A stretch of 64,000 nt of DNA from Thiothrix fructosivorans (GTDB taxonomy: Bacteria; Pseudomonadota; Gammaproteobacteria; Thiotrichales; Thiotrichaceae). The stretch is taken from positions 558,001 through 622,000 of the forward strand of contig NZ_JAFMPM010000006.1 in the NCBI RefSeq assembly GCF_017349355.1, in the 5' to 3' direction. Position 1 is the stretch's first letter, and every line of letters begins with the position of its first letter. The notes under the pieces are model-generated. The model was not told where the DNA came from. It searched no databases and saw only the letters and a program-made list of their open reading frames with translations. Position numbers and translations under genes: made by a program. Of the stretch, positions 27,379 through 37,500 are shown one piece after another.

Positions 27379-29099
27379 CAGGTATTCCTACGCATCGTGC
27401 CAGCATTTTCAGCGGACGCGCCACCTTGTGACATCGGTTTATCCAAATACGTGGGCGCAATGACACCCAACATTTCATACAGCTTGCGTAATTGCTGGCG
27501 GAACAGGTGCTCGAAATCGCGCACGCTATCTGCCGGATTGTAATCACCGAACCACCAGAACCAGTCCGAGCCTTCACAAATGCCTAACTGGCGACTGACC
27601 AGTTCTTGCTGCTGCGTATCCAACGTCCCTGCTGCCATGACATCATCAAAAGTCACTTTTGCCGCCGCCAGATAATCCCAACCACGATTCTTATCGGTAC
27701 ACCCAATCCACGTTGAGAATGAGCCATACACCCAACTGCCCGCACAAATCGCAGGCAAGGTGCGCGTTGGCAAGTTGCTGGCTTGCGCAAACGTCACCAT
27801 CTTGATTTGGTCGGAATGGCTGAGTGCGGCGTACAGCGCATCGAGGAAATACGCGCCGTTTTTTGGGTAATATTCCCACGCATTTTCGCCATCCAAAATG
27901 ATTGGTACGACTTGGTTGGGGGCGTTGTGGTTGAGGAATACCGCAATGTTTTCCAGATGTTGCACAAAATCGGCTACTGCATCGCGAGCGTGCCAATCGC
28001 TGTACTTAAAGCCGATCAAATCCGACAAGCCATCATCACGGAAGAACAAACGTACATTGCTATCGGGTTGCTGATACGGCATGAACAAGCTGCGTTTGCT
28101 GTGTTCGTCTTCGCCGTCGTAACCGGACAAGCGGCAACTGTTGCGCCACACACCTTCGCCAGAAGCCGTCCAGCGGATACCCAGCTCATCCAGCAATTGC
28201 ACCGCGTCTTCGCTGATGCCACCTTCGGAGAGCCACACGCCTTGCGGTTTTATCCCAAAATAATGCTGGAATACATCGATACCTTTTTGTAAATGCCAAC
28301 GGGAACGCGCTTCGCCATCTGGATACACAGTAGTTTGCGGTACAGGCGCATCCGGCAAGGAACAGCGTAAGTTCTGGAAGTTGTTCAACAGCGGCACAAT
28401 CGGGTGCATGTACGGGGTCATCGACAACTCCACCCGCCCCGATTCTGCCAACTTGCGATAACGTGGGATCAAGCCGCTCAAACAATCGCAGATCACACTC
28501 AACAAGTCACGCCGATCAGTTAAGCTGAATTCGCTGCCTTGTTGCAATAAGCGCTGCACGATGGGCAGCTCTTGCAACGATTGCCCCAGCCACGCCAAGT
28601 GATACCACGTCAGCAAGTCTAAGAAGTACTGGTCGCTTAAATGCGCCAGCGAGCAACGGAAGCGCTTGCTGCCCACACCTGTTTCATCGGTTGCCCCAAT
28701 CATTTTAAATAAGCGCTGGAACGTCGGGTGCGGGTGAATCATGGTCGGCGCATGGCAACGCTGGCATTCCGCAATCAATTCAGCCCGCGCCACTTTATCA
28801 AGCGGTACGGGGGCAACACCTGCCAATAGGTTCAACAACTTATCTTGCATCGGTTTACCGTTATGCAAGAAGCTGCTTAATTGCTGGGCGTAATCGTCGA
28901 TTTGCTCCAGCAAGACCGGCGCAAAGTTGACCACGCAACGCATCCGGTTCTGTTTTTCCAGATGTGCCGCCATGTCGCTGTAATCTTTAATGCCATGCAG
29001 GTAAACCCACGGCAAACGGTATTCACCGTCTAACCCATTGCGATACCACGGCTGGTGCATGTGCCAGCACAGCACAACATTTAACTGGCCATTCGCCAT
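27378..29099 (-). CDS. Glycoside hydrolase family 57 protein
   Basis: The 573-residue protein begins VVLCWHMHQPWYRN, the conserved first GH57 motif. It has GVWLSEGGISEDAVQLL, the region expected to hold the catalytic Glu, and the later Asp region PIILDGENAWEYYP. GH57 includes alpha-amylases, 4-alpha-glucanotransferases, branching enzymes and amylopullulanases. The subgroup with HxHQPxY and IILDGENAWEYY is usually called alpha-amylase/amylopullulanase-like. It has no signal peptide and so acts in the cytoplasm on glycogen or maltodextrin. It overlaps glgC by 19 bases. Confidence 0.9.
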   Translation of the reverse strand: MANGQLNVVLCWHMHQPWYRNGLDGEYRLPWVYLHGIKDYSDMAAHLEKQNRMRCVVNFAPVLLEQIDDYAQQLSSFLHNGKPMQDKLLNLLAGVAPVPLDKVARAELIAECQRCHAPTMIHPHPTFQRLFKMIGATDETGVGSKRFRCSLAHLSDQYFLDLLTWYHLAWLGQSLQELPIVQRLLQQGSEFSLTDRRDLLSVICDCLSGLIPRYRKLAESGRVELSMTPYMHPIVPLLNNFQNLRCSLPDAPVPQTTVYPDGEARSRWHLQKGIDVFQHYFGIKPQGVWLSEGGISEDAVQLLDELGIRWTASGEGVWRNSCRLSGYDGEDEHSKRSLFMPYQQPDSNVRLFFRDDGLSDLIGFKYSDWHARDAVADFVQHLENIAVFLNHNAPNQVVPIILDGENAWEYYPKNGAYFLDALYAALSHSDQIKMVTFAQASNLPTRTLPAICAGSWVYGSFSTWIGCTDKNRGWDYLAAAKVTFDDVMAAGTLDTQQQELVSRQLGICEGSDWFWWFGDYNPADSVRDFEHLFRQQLRKLYEMLGVIAPTYLDKPMSQGGASAENAGTMRRNT

Positions 29100-30409
29100 A
29101 ACATATCCCTATCGCCTGAGTGAAGTTTTTGCCCCATCATCTCCGCCGTGACCAGCACAATGCCTTCAGGGCTGACGTGGAAGCGTTTACGGTCGAGTTC
29201 GAGGTCTTCGCCGATAATCATACCGTTTGGTATGACCGTGCCTTTGTCGATAATGGCTTTGGTAATCCGACAGTGTTCACCAATGCTGACTTTGGGCAGG
29301 ATCACACAATCGCGAATATGGCTGTATTTCCCAATGGTGGTAGCAAAAAACACCATTGAACGTTTTACCCGTGCACCGGAAAGGATGCAGCCTGCCGAAA
29401 TCAGCGAGTCAATCGCTTCCCCACGGCAGCCCTCATCGTCGAACACGAATTTCGCGGGTGGGTATTGCGCTTGGTACGTCCACACTGGCCAATCGCGGTC
29501 ATACAAATTCAGTTCTGGCTCTACCGCACACAGTTCCATATTGGCTTGCCAGTAGGAATGCACCGTTCCCACGTCACGCCAGTAGCCCGGTTCGCCGTTA
29601 TTTTTGCGGAACGGGTACGCTACCGCTTTGGAGGTGTGGATATTCGAGGGAATAATGTCTTTGCCGAAATCACGCGAGGAATGCAGTTTTGCCGCGTCTT
29701 CGTAGAGCACTTTGTAGAGGAAATCCCGCGAGAAAATGTAAATACCCATCGACGCGAGTGCCATGCCCGGTTTGTCGGGAATTTCTTCGGGGTGTGCAGG
29801 CTTTTCCATGAATTTGGTAATGCGCGTGTCGCTGTCTATCGACATGACCCCAAATTCTTTGGCTTCTTCCACGGGAACTTCGATGCAGCCCACCGTGAAA
29901 TCCGCGCCAGTCGCGTGGTGGTGCATGAGCATTTTGGCATAATCCATCGTGTAAATATGGTCGCCACCCAGCACTAACACGTAGTCAGGGTCATGGCGCT
30001 GCACGATGTCGATATTCTGAAACAGCGCATCTGCCGTGCCTTGATACCATTCCTTTTTGCTGGTGCGTTGTTGTGCGGGGAGAATTTCCACGAATTCGCC
30101 TATTTCTGCCCGCATAAAGCCCCAAGCGCGTTGCAGGTGGCGGATCATGGAATGCGATTTGTATTGCGTCAGCACCCCCACACGGCGGATACCCGAATTC
30201 ACGCAATTCGACAGCGCGAAGTCGATAATGCGGTATTTGCCTCCAAAGGGGACGGCAGGTTTTGCCCGCCACATGGTGAGGTCTTTCAGACGAGAACCTT
30301 CGCCGCCAGCCAATACCAAGGCGAGGGTTTTACGGGTCAATTCCGTGACCATCTTCGGCTCTGTGTAATAGCGATACAGTTTAGCCTGTTGATTTCTATC
30401 CAATGTCAT
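29081..30409 (-). CDS. glgC: Glucose-1-phosphate adenylyltransferase
   Basis: It makes ADP-glucose from glucose-1-phosphate and ATP, the control point of bacterial glycogen synthesis. The start MTLDRNQQAKLYRYY is chosen for the GAGGAAG just upstream; the frame is open 36 bases further. The nucleotide motif AGGEGSRLKDLTMWRAKPAVPFGGKYRIIDF, the product site YQGTADALFQN, the sugar-binding FMEKP and a left-handed beta-helix tail (GEHCRITKAIIDKGTVIPNG) are present. Length is about 442. Confidence 0.97.
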   Translation of the reverse strand: MTLDRNQQAKLYRYYTEPKMVTELTRKTLALVLAGGEGSRLKDLTMWRAKPAVPFGGKYRIIDFALSNCVNSGIRRVGVLTQYKSHSMIRHLQRAWGFMRAEIGEFVEILPAQQRTSKKEWYQGTADALFQNIDIVQRHDPDYVLVLGGDHIYTMDYAKMLMHHHATGADFTVGCIEVPVEEAKEFGVMSIDSDTRITKFMEKPAHPEEIPDKPGMALASMGIYIFSRDFLYKVLYEDAAKLHSSRDFGKDIIPSNIHTSKAVAYPFRKNNGEPGYWRDVGTVHSYWQANMELCAVEPELNLYDRDWPVWTYQAQYPPAKFVFDDEGCRGEAIDSLISAGCILSGARVKRSMVFFATTIGKYSHIRDCVILPKVSIGEHCRITKAIIDKGTVIPNGMIIGEDLELDRKRFHVSPEGIVLVTAEMMGQKLHSGDRDMLWRMAS

Positions 30410-30463
30410 GCTTTCTTCCTCTTCACGCGAGTGGGTGAAGCTCATGTTATTTTTAAAAAATAC

Positions 30464-32122
30464 TCAGCGGGTCGGGCGGCGCTGACGGTAGTGGTTAATC
30501 AAGCCATTGGTGGACGCATCGTGGGTGTTCACGGTGCTGGTGGCGGTCAATTCGGGCAGGATGCGTTTGGCAAGTTGTTTGCCCAATTCCACCCCCCATT
30601 GGTCGTAGGAGTTCAAGTTCCAGATAATGCCTTGCACGAAAATCTTGTGTTCGTAGAGAGCAATCAGCATTCCTAAACTGTGTGGAGTGAGCGCATCCAA
30701 GAGCAAGGCATTGCTGGGGTGATTGCCTGCAAACACTTTGGGGGCGTGTGGTGCGGTCACACCGCTGCTGAGGGTTTCGTCGAGGGTGCGCCCGTGCATT
30801 AAGGCTTCGGTTTGTGCCAAGAAATTTGCCATGAGGATGTCATGCTGTTCCGGCAAGCTGTTTTGCTCCGTGACCGACACAATGAAATCCGCCGGAATGA
30901 GGCGTGTGCCTTGGTGCAGCAATTGGTAAAACGCGTGTTGCCCGTTAATGCCACTCGTGCCCCAGATGATTGGTCCCGTGTTGTAATCGACGGTGTTGCC
31001 GTCACGGTCTACCGATTTGCCATTACTTTCCATATCGGCTTGCTGTAAGTACAGCGGTAAGCTGCGCAAGTAATGGTCGTAAGGCAACACCGCGTGCGAT
31101 TCCGCGCCAAAAAAGTTGCTGTACCACACGCCCAATAGCGCGAGGATTACCGGCATATTGCGCTCAAACGGTGCAGTGCGGAAATGCGTATCCATTGCGT
31201 GTGCGCCGCTCAGCAAGGCTTTGAAGTTATCTGCACCGACAGCGAGCACGATGGAAAGCCCAATCGCTGACCACAGCGAGTAACGCCCGCCCACCCAATC
31301 CCAGAAGCCGAACATATTGTCAGGGTCAATTCCGAACGCCACCACCGCGTCACGGTTAGTGGAAACCGCCACGAAATGCTGGGCGATATGCGCTGCATCT
31401 TCTGCGTGTTGCAAGAACCATTCCCGCGCATAATCCGCGTTGGTCATGGTTTCTTGGGTGGTAAAGGTTTTGGAGGCAACGATAAACAGGGTGGTTGCAG
31501 GGTCAAGCGTTTCGAGCTTTTCTTTGATGTGTGCGCCATCGACGTTGGAAACGTAGTGCATGTTCAAGCGGGCATGGCGATAGTCTTTCAAGGCTTGATA
31601 GACCATGTGCGGCCCTAAATCTGAGCCGCCGATGCCGACATTGACCACATCCACGATCGGTTTGCCAGTGTAGCCTGTCCACGTGCCGCTGCGTACCCGT
31701 TCGGCAAACACGCCCATTTGCGCAATGACGGCGTTGACGGCAGGCATAACATCTGCGCCATCGACCAGCACAGGGGTATTGCTTTGATTGCGCAAGGCGG
31801 TGTGCAAGACGGCTCGGTCTTCGGTGTTATTGATTTTCTCACCGTTAAAGAGGCGGTCGCGCCAACCTGCTACGTCGGCGACTTCGGCGAGTTGGGTGAG
31901 CAGTTGCAGGGTTTCAGCGGTAATACGGTTTTTGGAATAGTCGAGCAGAATATCGCCGACTTGCAGGGAAAAGCGTTCAAAACGTTGCGGATCAGCGGCG
32001 AATAGCTCACGCATGTGAACGCTGCTAAGCGCTTGATAATGCTGTCGCAACGCCACACTGATGGCGCAATGCAGCGGGGCGGGGCTAGCCACGTTCGCTA
32101 GGTTTACCGTGGTGGTGTCCAT
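30464..32122 (-). CDS. pgi: Glucose-6-phosphate isomerase
   Basis: The 552-residue enzyme interconverts glucose-6-phosphate and fructose-6-phosphate. [32 protein letters not shown], the signature [18 protein letters not shown], the [18 protein letters not shown] stretch with the catalytic His, and the basic segment near the C-terminus are intact. AAGGAG precedes the start. It heads the operon and supplies hexose phosphate between gluconeogenesis or glycolysis and glgC. 54 bases separate it from glgC. Confidence 0.97.
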   Translation of the reverse strand: MDTTTVNLANVASPAPLHCAISVALRQHYQALSSVHMRELFAADPQRFERFSLQVGDILLDYSKNRITAETLQLLTQLAEVADVAGWRDRLFNGEKINNTEDRAVLHTALRNQSNTPVLVDGADVMPAVNAVIAQMGVFAERVRSGTWTGYTGKPIVDVVNVGIGGSDLGPHMVYQALKDYRHARLNMHYVSNVDGAHIKEKLETLDPATTLFIVASKTFTTQETMTNADYAREWFLQHAEDAAHIAQHFVAVSTNRDAVVAFGIDPDNMFGFWDWVGGRYSLWSAIGLSIVLAVGADNFKALLSGAHAMDTHFRTAPFERNMPVILALLGVWYSNFFGAESHAVLPYDHYLRSLPLYLQQADMESNGKSVDRDGNTVDYNTGPIIWGTSGINGQHAFYQLLHQGTRLIPADFIVSVTEQNSLPEQHDILMANFLAQTEALMHGRTLDETLSSGVTAPHAPKVFAGNHPSNALLLDALTPHSLGMLIALYEHKIFVQGIIWNLNSYDQWGVELGKQLAKRILPELTATSTVNTHDASTNGLINHYRQRRPTR

Positions 32123-32451
32123 GTTGTCTCCTTATTCGCGTAACCGGCAGGTGTTGTTGTGCAAATTCTATGCCGGATAACTGGTGTGCTGCCTTGATAT
32201 AACGCACGTTTTTTGTTGTGAATGCTACACAAGATTTTCCGCGAAACGGGATGAACAGGCAATGAAATTTTATTCAATAACGGGGATTATCTGGGAAGTG
32301 GCTTGAATCTGAATGACAAAGCCGCCCGAAAGCGGCTTGTTGCCCCAAGAGCATTTGACCTAGCCAAACGGTCAAGGGGAGAGTTGTGTTTTTAGGGTAA
32401 GACATTGTGGCAGTAACTACAATGTCCAGCTTTCTCCAACGATAAAACGCA
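32123..32451. other. Spacer with presumed pgi-glg promoter
   Basis: There is no convincing ORF in this 329-base stretch. On the minus strand TTCACA and TATCAA-like hexamers near 32195-32220 could form a weak promoter for pgi. The hairpin listed at 32319-32338 belongs to the DUF433 gene. Nothing else is recognised. Confidence 0.4.
32319..32338 (-). terminator. Stem-loop downstream of the DUF433 gene
   Basis: The arms aagccgc (32319-32325) and gcggctt (32332-32338) pair perfectly around a 6-base loop. On the minus strand it is followed by a short T-rich stretch (tttgtcatt). It lies about 115 bases after the DUF433 stop and would insulate the glycogen operon. Confidence 0.45.
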
Positions 32452-32685
32452 TCAGGCAGCCTTTAACACGGGGTGGTCAAATTGGCGAGCGGCATACATC
32501 AGTACGGCGCGGATGTCAGCTTGTTCCAAATAGGGATAATCTTCGAGGATCTCGTTGTTTGCCATCCCCTCTGCCAACATTCCGAGAACATCCTGCACAC
32601 GGATACGCAACCCTCGGATACAAGGGCGACCACCACACTTACCGGATTCGACTGTGATCCTGCTCAGTAAACTTTCTGCTGTCAT
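32452..32685 (-). CDS. DUF433 family protein, antitoxin-like
   Basis: The 77-residue protein begins MTAESLLSRITVESGKCGGRP, with a good AGGTGGG ribosome site. It contains the DUF433 signature GKCGGRPCIRGLRIRVQDVLGMLAEGMANNEILEDYPYLEQADIRAVLMYAA, a winged-helix fold often encoded beside PIN-like DUF5615 toxins as a VapB-like antitoxin. No partner toxin follows here, so this is an orphan. The longer frame to 32733 has no ribosome site. Confidence 0.85.
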   Translation of the reverse strand: MTAESLLSRITVESGKCGGRPCIRGLRIRVQDVLGMLAEGMANNEILEDYPYLEQADIRAVLMYAARQFDHPVLKAA

Positions 32686-32777
32686 GTTATAACCCACCTG
32701 ATCATTTGTGTTTTCGCCTTTGAAGAACAGCAATGTGAGTATACGCTAAAGTGGTTGATGTGTGCCAAGGGCTAGGC

Positions 32778-33259
32778 TTAAGTCGAAGTCACGTCTATTT
32801 CCAGCCCCACGCCATCCAACACGTCTTGGTGGATTGAGGCGGGATAGTTGTCGTCTAGCAAGATCATTGCCGCCTGTTCCAGCAGTTCAGGATCAGCGGT
32901 GAGCAAGTCAAATGCTTCCATGCTAAAGCCACCTTGTATTTTGTGGTCGCGAAGGTATTTTCTGCTGGCACTGCCGGATTTTGTGGTGGGGACAGTGTGA
33001 CTTTGCGGAATTTCCCAGATTTTTTCTGAGTGTAAGTGCCAAAAAGGGTATTCTGGATGAGGTGGACGATTGGGACCGAAGTCTTCAATGATTTGTTGCA
33101 GCTTTTCCTCGATTTCATCGAAAGCCATTAGGCGGGGTTTTCCGGCTTGTACCCGTCTAATGCTAGCAATAGTAGAAGTGGCTTTTGTGGTTCGCGTCGT
33201 CCATCGGCATACCATGTATTCATGTCGGAAACGTAGTTGAGAAATCTTTGTGGAATCAT
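32778..33259 (-). pseudogene. Remnant of phosphorothioate-DNA-binding restriction enzyme
   Basis: From ATG at 33259 the frame reads NTWYADGRREPQKPLLLLLAL. Near 33162 the homologous text moves to another frame: RVQAGKPRLMAFDEIEEKLQQIIEDFG, then HPEYPFWHLHSEKIWEIP and a helical tail to GLEIDV. This is the N-terminal sulfur-binding domain layout of ScoMcrA-like enzymes (PHKPLLLL..., then HPEYPFW.L). The C-terminal HNH nuclease domain expected after GLEID is missing. One frameshift and one truncation make it dead. It lies divergently from the phosphorothioation genes. Family identification is from motif memory. Confidence 0.72.
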
Positions 33260-33305
33260 TAGCTTCACTTTTTAAGGTTTATTTTCTGTTAAAAAAACAG
33301 CTAAT

Positions 33306-33358
33306 TTGAATATTACTGTCACCTGTGTAATGTTACACTAAACGTGTTATGTGACATA
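33306..33358 (+). promoter_or_regulatory. Promoter and operator-like palindromes before the ssp cluster
   Basis: A possible promoter is TTGAAT (33306-33311), a 16-base spacer and TAATGT (33328-33333). Overlapping the -10 is the palindrome gtgtaa-tg-ttacac (33325-33338). A second palindrome, tatgt-g-acata (33348-33358), follows. Two palindromes at a start site suggest repression, perhaps by the small protein encoded next. Promoter strength is a guess. Confidence 0.45.
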
Positions 33359-33379
33359 GTGCCAATGGAGCAAAATAGT

Positions 33380-33595
33380 ATGGCAAGAGGTGTGAGTGGC
33401 AGAATTGTCATTGAAATAAATCCAGAGACAAAACAAGAATTATATGAACAGCTTATGATAAATAACGTCAGTTTGAAAAGCTGGTTTTTGGCAAATGTTG
33501 AGTCTTTCCTCAAAGGCAAGCAACAGCTTACGTTATCACTAGCTGCACCCGTCATTCCAGAAGAAAAAGTAAATGGCGAGCGAATATCTGTATGA
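33380..33595 (+). CDS. Small ribbon-helix-helix-like protein, ssp operon leader
   Basis: This 71-residue protein starts MARGVSGRIVIEINPETKQ; GGAG lies 13 bases upstream. A strand (GRIVIEI), two helices (ETKQELYEQLMINN, SLKSWFLANVESFLKG) and a short tail suggest a MetJ/Arc-type DNA-binding fold. Its last codons overlap the start of the DUF4007 gene by 4 bases, so it belongs to the operon. The palindromes just upstream are candidate operators. Autoregulation is inferred. It is not DndE by sequence. Confidence 0.6.
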   Translation: MARGVSGRIVIEINPETKQELYEQLMINNVSLKSWFLANVESFLKGKQQLTLSLAAPVIPEEKVNGERISV

Positions 33596-34527
33596 AATTT
33601 AATCCTAAAAGAGTTGTTTTTGGCAGGCATGAAACATTTTCACTGCGCTATAGCTGGCTAACGAAAGCCTATCAAGAAGTGAAGAATGATGCTCGCGTTT
33701 TTGATGCTGATGATGCAACGGTCAGGCTGGGCGTTGGTAAGAATATGGTAAATGCCATTCGCTATTGGGCGCACGCAGCACAAATCCTTGAAAAATTTGA
33801 AGATGGCTATAGAGCCACTCCGTTAGGTGATTTCATTTTTGATGAAAAAACAGGGTGTGACCCGTATCTGGAAGATGAGGCAACTATTTGGTTACTTCAT
33901 TGGCAGATGGCAAGTAACCCCGAAGTGGCGACCTGCTCCTATTGGTTATTCAATCGTTACCACAAGCCTGAGTTCACGACAGCGGAGGCAACCGAAGCCT
34001 TGGCAGATTTTTTGAAACAACAGGCAAGTGGAAAATACTCTAAAAATACCCTGAAGAACGATGCTGTTGTCACTTTGCGGATGTATTCGGATGCTCGTCC
34101 TAGCAAGACAAAGCAAGTGTCCGATGAATTTCTGGATGCACCGTTTACGACACTCAAACTGCTTTCTCTGTTACCTGATGGCAAAACTCACAAGGTACAG
34201 ATTGGGGAGCAGGATCATCTACCTATTGAAATAGTGGCTTATGCAGTTGCTTCTCTTTTTAATGAGACTAAGCAAACCTCTTTAGCTATTGAGGATTTGA
34301 TGTATGGAAAAAGCGATTATCCTGCGCCAGGTGCAGTTTTTTGCCTAACCGAGAACGCTTTTCTGTTCAAATTAGAGCAATTGAAGCAGCGCAAAAATAA
34401 TGTATTCGATTTCAGAGAAACGGCAGGTATTAATCGGCTCTACAAAACACAGGACATCAACATTGATCCTATGATGTACTTGAAACAATACTACGCACAA
34501 AATAATTTGTATGAGGCAGCAGCATGA
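33592..34527 (+). CDS. sspB: DUF4007 protein, SspB-like
   Basis: The 311-residue protein begins MKFNPKRVVFGRHETFSLRYSWLTKAYQEV. It carries ATVRLGVGKNMVNAIRYWAHAAQIL and ATPLGDFIFDEKTGCDPYLEDEATIWLLHWQM, hallmarks of DUF4007. In SspABCD phosphorothioation systems the DUF4007 protein SspB nicks one DNA strand so that sulfur can replace a backbone oxygen. It is followed by an overlapping giant ATPase and a PAPS-reductase-like gene, the exact sspBCD order. Base composition here (about 42% GC by eye) is below the core genes. Confidence 0.88.
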   Translation: MKFNPKRVVFGRHETFSLRYSWLTKAYQEVKNDARVFDADDATVRLGVGKNMVNAIRYWAHAAQILEKFEDGYRATPLGDFIFDEKTGCDPYLEDEATIWLLHWQMASNPEVATCSYWLFNRYHKPEFTTAEATEALADFLKQQASGKYSKNTLKNDAVVTLRMYSDARPSKTKQVSDEFLDAPFTTLKLLSLLPDGKTHKVQIGEQDHLPIEIVAYAVASLFNETKQTSLAIEDLMYGKSDYPAPGAVFCLTENAFLFKLEQLKQRKNNVFDFRETAGINRLYKTQDINIDPMMYLKQYYAQNNLYEAAA

Positions 34528-37500
34528 GCTTGGTTGAAAAGATACAAGTAAATACTAATTACACGCGCTCTATTAATCTTGAGCGTGATGCTGATTCTGT
34601 CGATGTTGTAAAGGCATATATTCCTACAACCCGCGCATTAGATACTTTAGATAGAATCGGTGAAACCATCGAAAAGATTGGAAGTATGCCGCGTGCATGG
34701 ACATTAATGGGGCCTTACGGTTCAGGAAAATCTTCATTCGCTGTATTCTTGTCTCATTTACTAGGTGCTAGAAATGATCCTGCAACGATTCTAGCGCAAG
34801 ACATTTTAGAAGAGAATGATCAGGACATTTTTGGAAAATTTTGTAATGTTGATGGGATTCCTCAAGAACATTGCCGTGTATTCTTAACCGGTAGTCCTGA
34901 ACCATTAAGTCAACGATTAAGTACAGCCTTGCTTGATGGAGCAACTGCATTTTTTTCGAGGAAGCAACGTAAATTTCCGTTAGTACTTGAACAAATAAAA
35001 CACTTGACCTTGCAGAGTATTGTTACTGCCACTCAGATCATTGATGTTATCAGCCAATTGCAAGAAGCTATTGCGACTGAAAAAGGTGAGGGTTTACTGA
35101 TCGTCATTGATGAATTAGGTAAATTTCTTGAGTACGAAGCTCGTCATCCTGAAACCAATGATATTTATTTGTTACAAGCCTTGGCAGAACATGCCTACAA
35201 AGGATGTGAACGGGAAGATGGTGCAATTCTGTCTATTTTCGTACTGTTGCATCAATCCTTTGAACAATACGCACGAGGACTAGGGCGGACTCAACAAAAC
35301 GAATGGGCAAAAGTACAAGGACGTTTTGAGGTCATTCCTTTTTTGGAATCGGCAGAACAAACCTTGCGAATTGTCGGCAAAGCTATTGAGCAACCGAAAA
35401 AGCTACCTAAAAATATTGCAATTCAGGCTGATCAACTAGCGGTAATGTTAGCTGATACCAACGCTCTACCTAGTGCATTGAATCAGTCTTCTGCCAGTCA
35501 ATTATTCCAGCAATGTTACCCGCTACATCCGGTTAGTGCTTTGTTGTTGCCGTTGCTATGCCAAAAAATAGCCCAAAATGAACGCACCTTGTTTAACTAT
35601 TTGGGGAGTCATGAGGCGTTTGGTTTTCAAGACAGTCTCAAGCGTTTAGAGCAATTGGGTGATTGGATTTATCCGTGGGAAATTTACGATTACTTCATCA
35701 GTAATCAACCGGCTGCGGTTGTTGATCATCTGACGCATCGGCGTTGGGCTGAGGTGGTGACAGCATTAGAACGCTTGGGTGATGATAATTCTGATGCAGT
35801 GAAGATATTGAAAACCGTAGGCTTGCTGAATCTCATTGGCGCACAAGCAGGATTAAAAGCCTCTAAAGATATTTTGGCAGTATGCTTGAAGGATTCGCCT
35901 GCTGTAGAAGCTGCATTAGATATTTTGCAAAAACGAGCTGTGCTACAGCTTCGTAAATACAACAACGAATACCGCGTTTGGCAAGGTAGCGATTTTGATC
36001 TTGAGGCACGTTTACAAGAAGAACGTGGCAAGCTCGGTGTCTTCAGTTTGGCAGAACGCTTAAGCAAGCAACATGGTGATATGCCGATTGTGGCGCGTAA
36101 ATTCTCCATTCAAAAAGGCTCGATGCAATATTTCACCACTGCCTTCATTGATGCGGGTTCATTGGGTAAGTTGGGCGAAAGTGCAAGCACACCTAGAATT
36201 GTCTTCTACCTTGCGGAAGATCGGCAAGATGAGGATACATTCACTAAACGAGTGGTAGCTAACGCATCACCGTTAGATGTGTTGGTGAATTATCCTCATG
36301 CGGCAACGTTGCGTGATGCGGTTGCTGATGTGTTGGCATTGGAAGCCGTCCAAAACAAATCCCAAGAGTTACATTCTGACCCGGTGGCTCAACGTGAATT
36401 TCGTGACTATTACCAATTGGCATTGAAAGCAGAAGAGGCTCAAGTCTACTTACTGTTGGAACAGCCACAGCGTAGCCATTGGTTTTGGCAGCAAAAACCA
36501 TTACCTATTGCGAGCAAACAGGCTTTCCAAAGTACCTTATCCGATGTTTTGGGCAAGCTCTATTGCTATATGCCTGAAATTAAGAATGAGTTGATCAACC
36601 GTGATAAGCCATCGAGCCAAGCCGCAGCGGGGCGTAACCGCTTGCTTGAGATGATGTTGTTTAACTCAGATCAAGAATATTTAGGTATTGAGAAATTCCC
36701 ACCTGAAAAGGCAATGTACCTTGCTTTACTTCATGCAACGGGCGTTCATCAACAGAATGAACAAGGACAATGGGCTTTTCGCTCTCCCCCTAGCGGTAGC
36801 AGCTTGCATAGAACGTGGGCGGCGATTGAGGAATTTTTGGATTCCACCGATCAGCAAGCTAGGGCTTTTAGTGACCTCAATAACGAACTGACCAGAACAC
36901 CTTACGGCTTGAAACAGGGCGTTTTGCCCGTGTTGTACTTGACGGCTTACCTTGTCCATCAGGATGAACTCGCTTTGTATGAAGAGGGGTGCTATGTACC
37001 AACGCTTTCAAAAGAAGTATTAGAACGCTTTGTTAAAACACCGGAACTGTTCAAGGTGCAGTTGTTCAGGGTTGAGGGTATCCGTGCTTCGATCTTCAAA
37101 CAATATGTGACGGCATTGTTCAGCGATGGCAAAGAACGGACAGTAGTACAAGCAATAAAGCCATTGGCTACGTTTGTGGGCGGACTCAATGAGTACACAC
37201 AAAGAACTAGCGATCTTTCTGAGCAAGCTAAGGCATTCCGTAATGCTTTCCATCTGGCAAAATCACCTGAGCAATTGTTATTTGAGGGCATTCCACAAGC
37301 GTTAGGATTTGATACTCGCCCTGATCAACAAAGCAAGTTTGATGGCTATGTTGATACGCTCAAAGATACGTTGAGTGCATTGAAACATGCTTACTCTAAA
37401 ATGCTGGAGCAGCAACAAGGTTTCTTAGCGCAAGCTCTACGGCTCAAGCCTGATGCAACGATCCCTGAGATGCGACGTGTCACAGGTCGTTACTTAGGAC

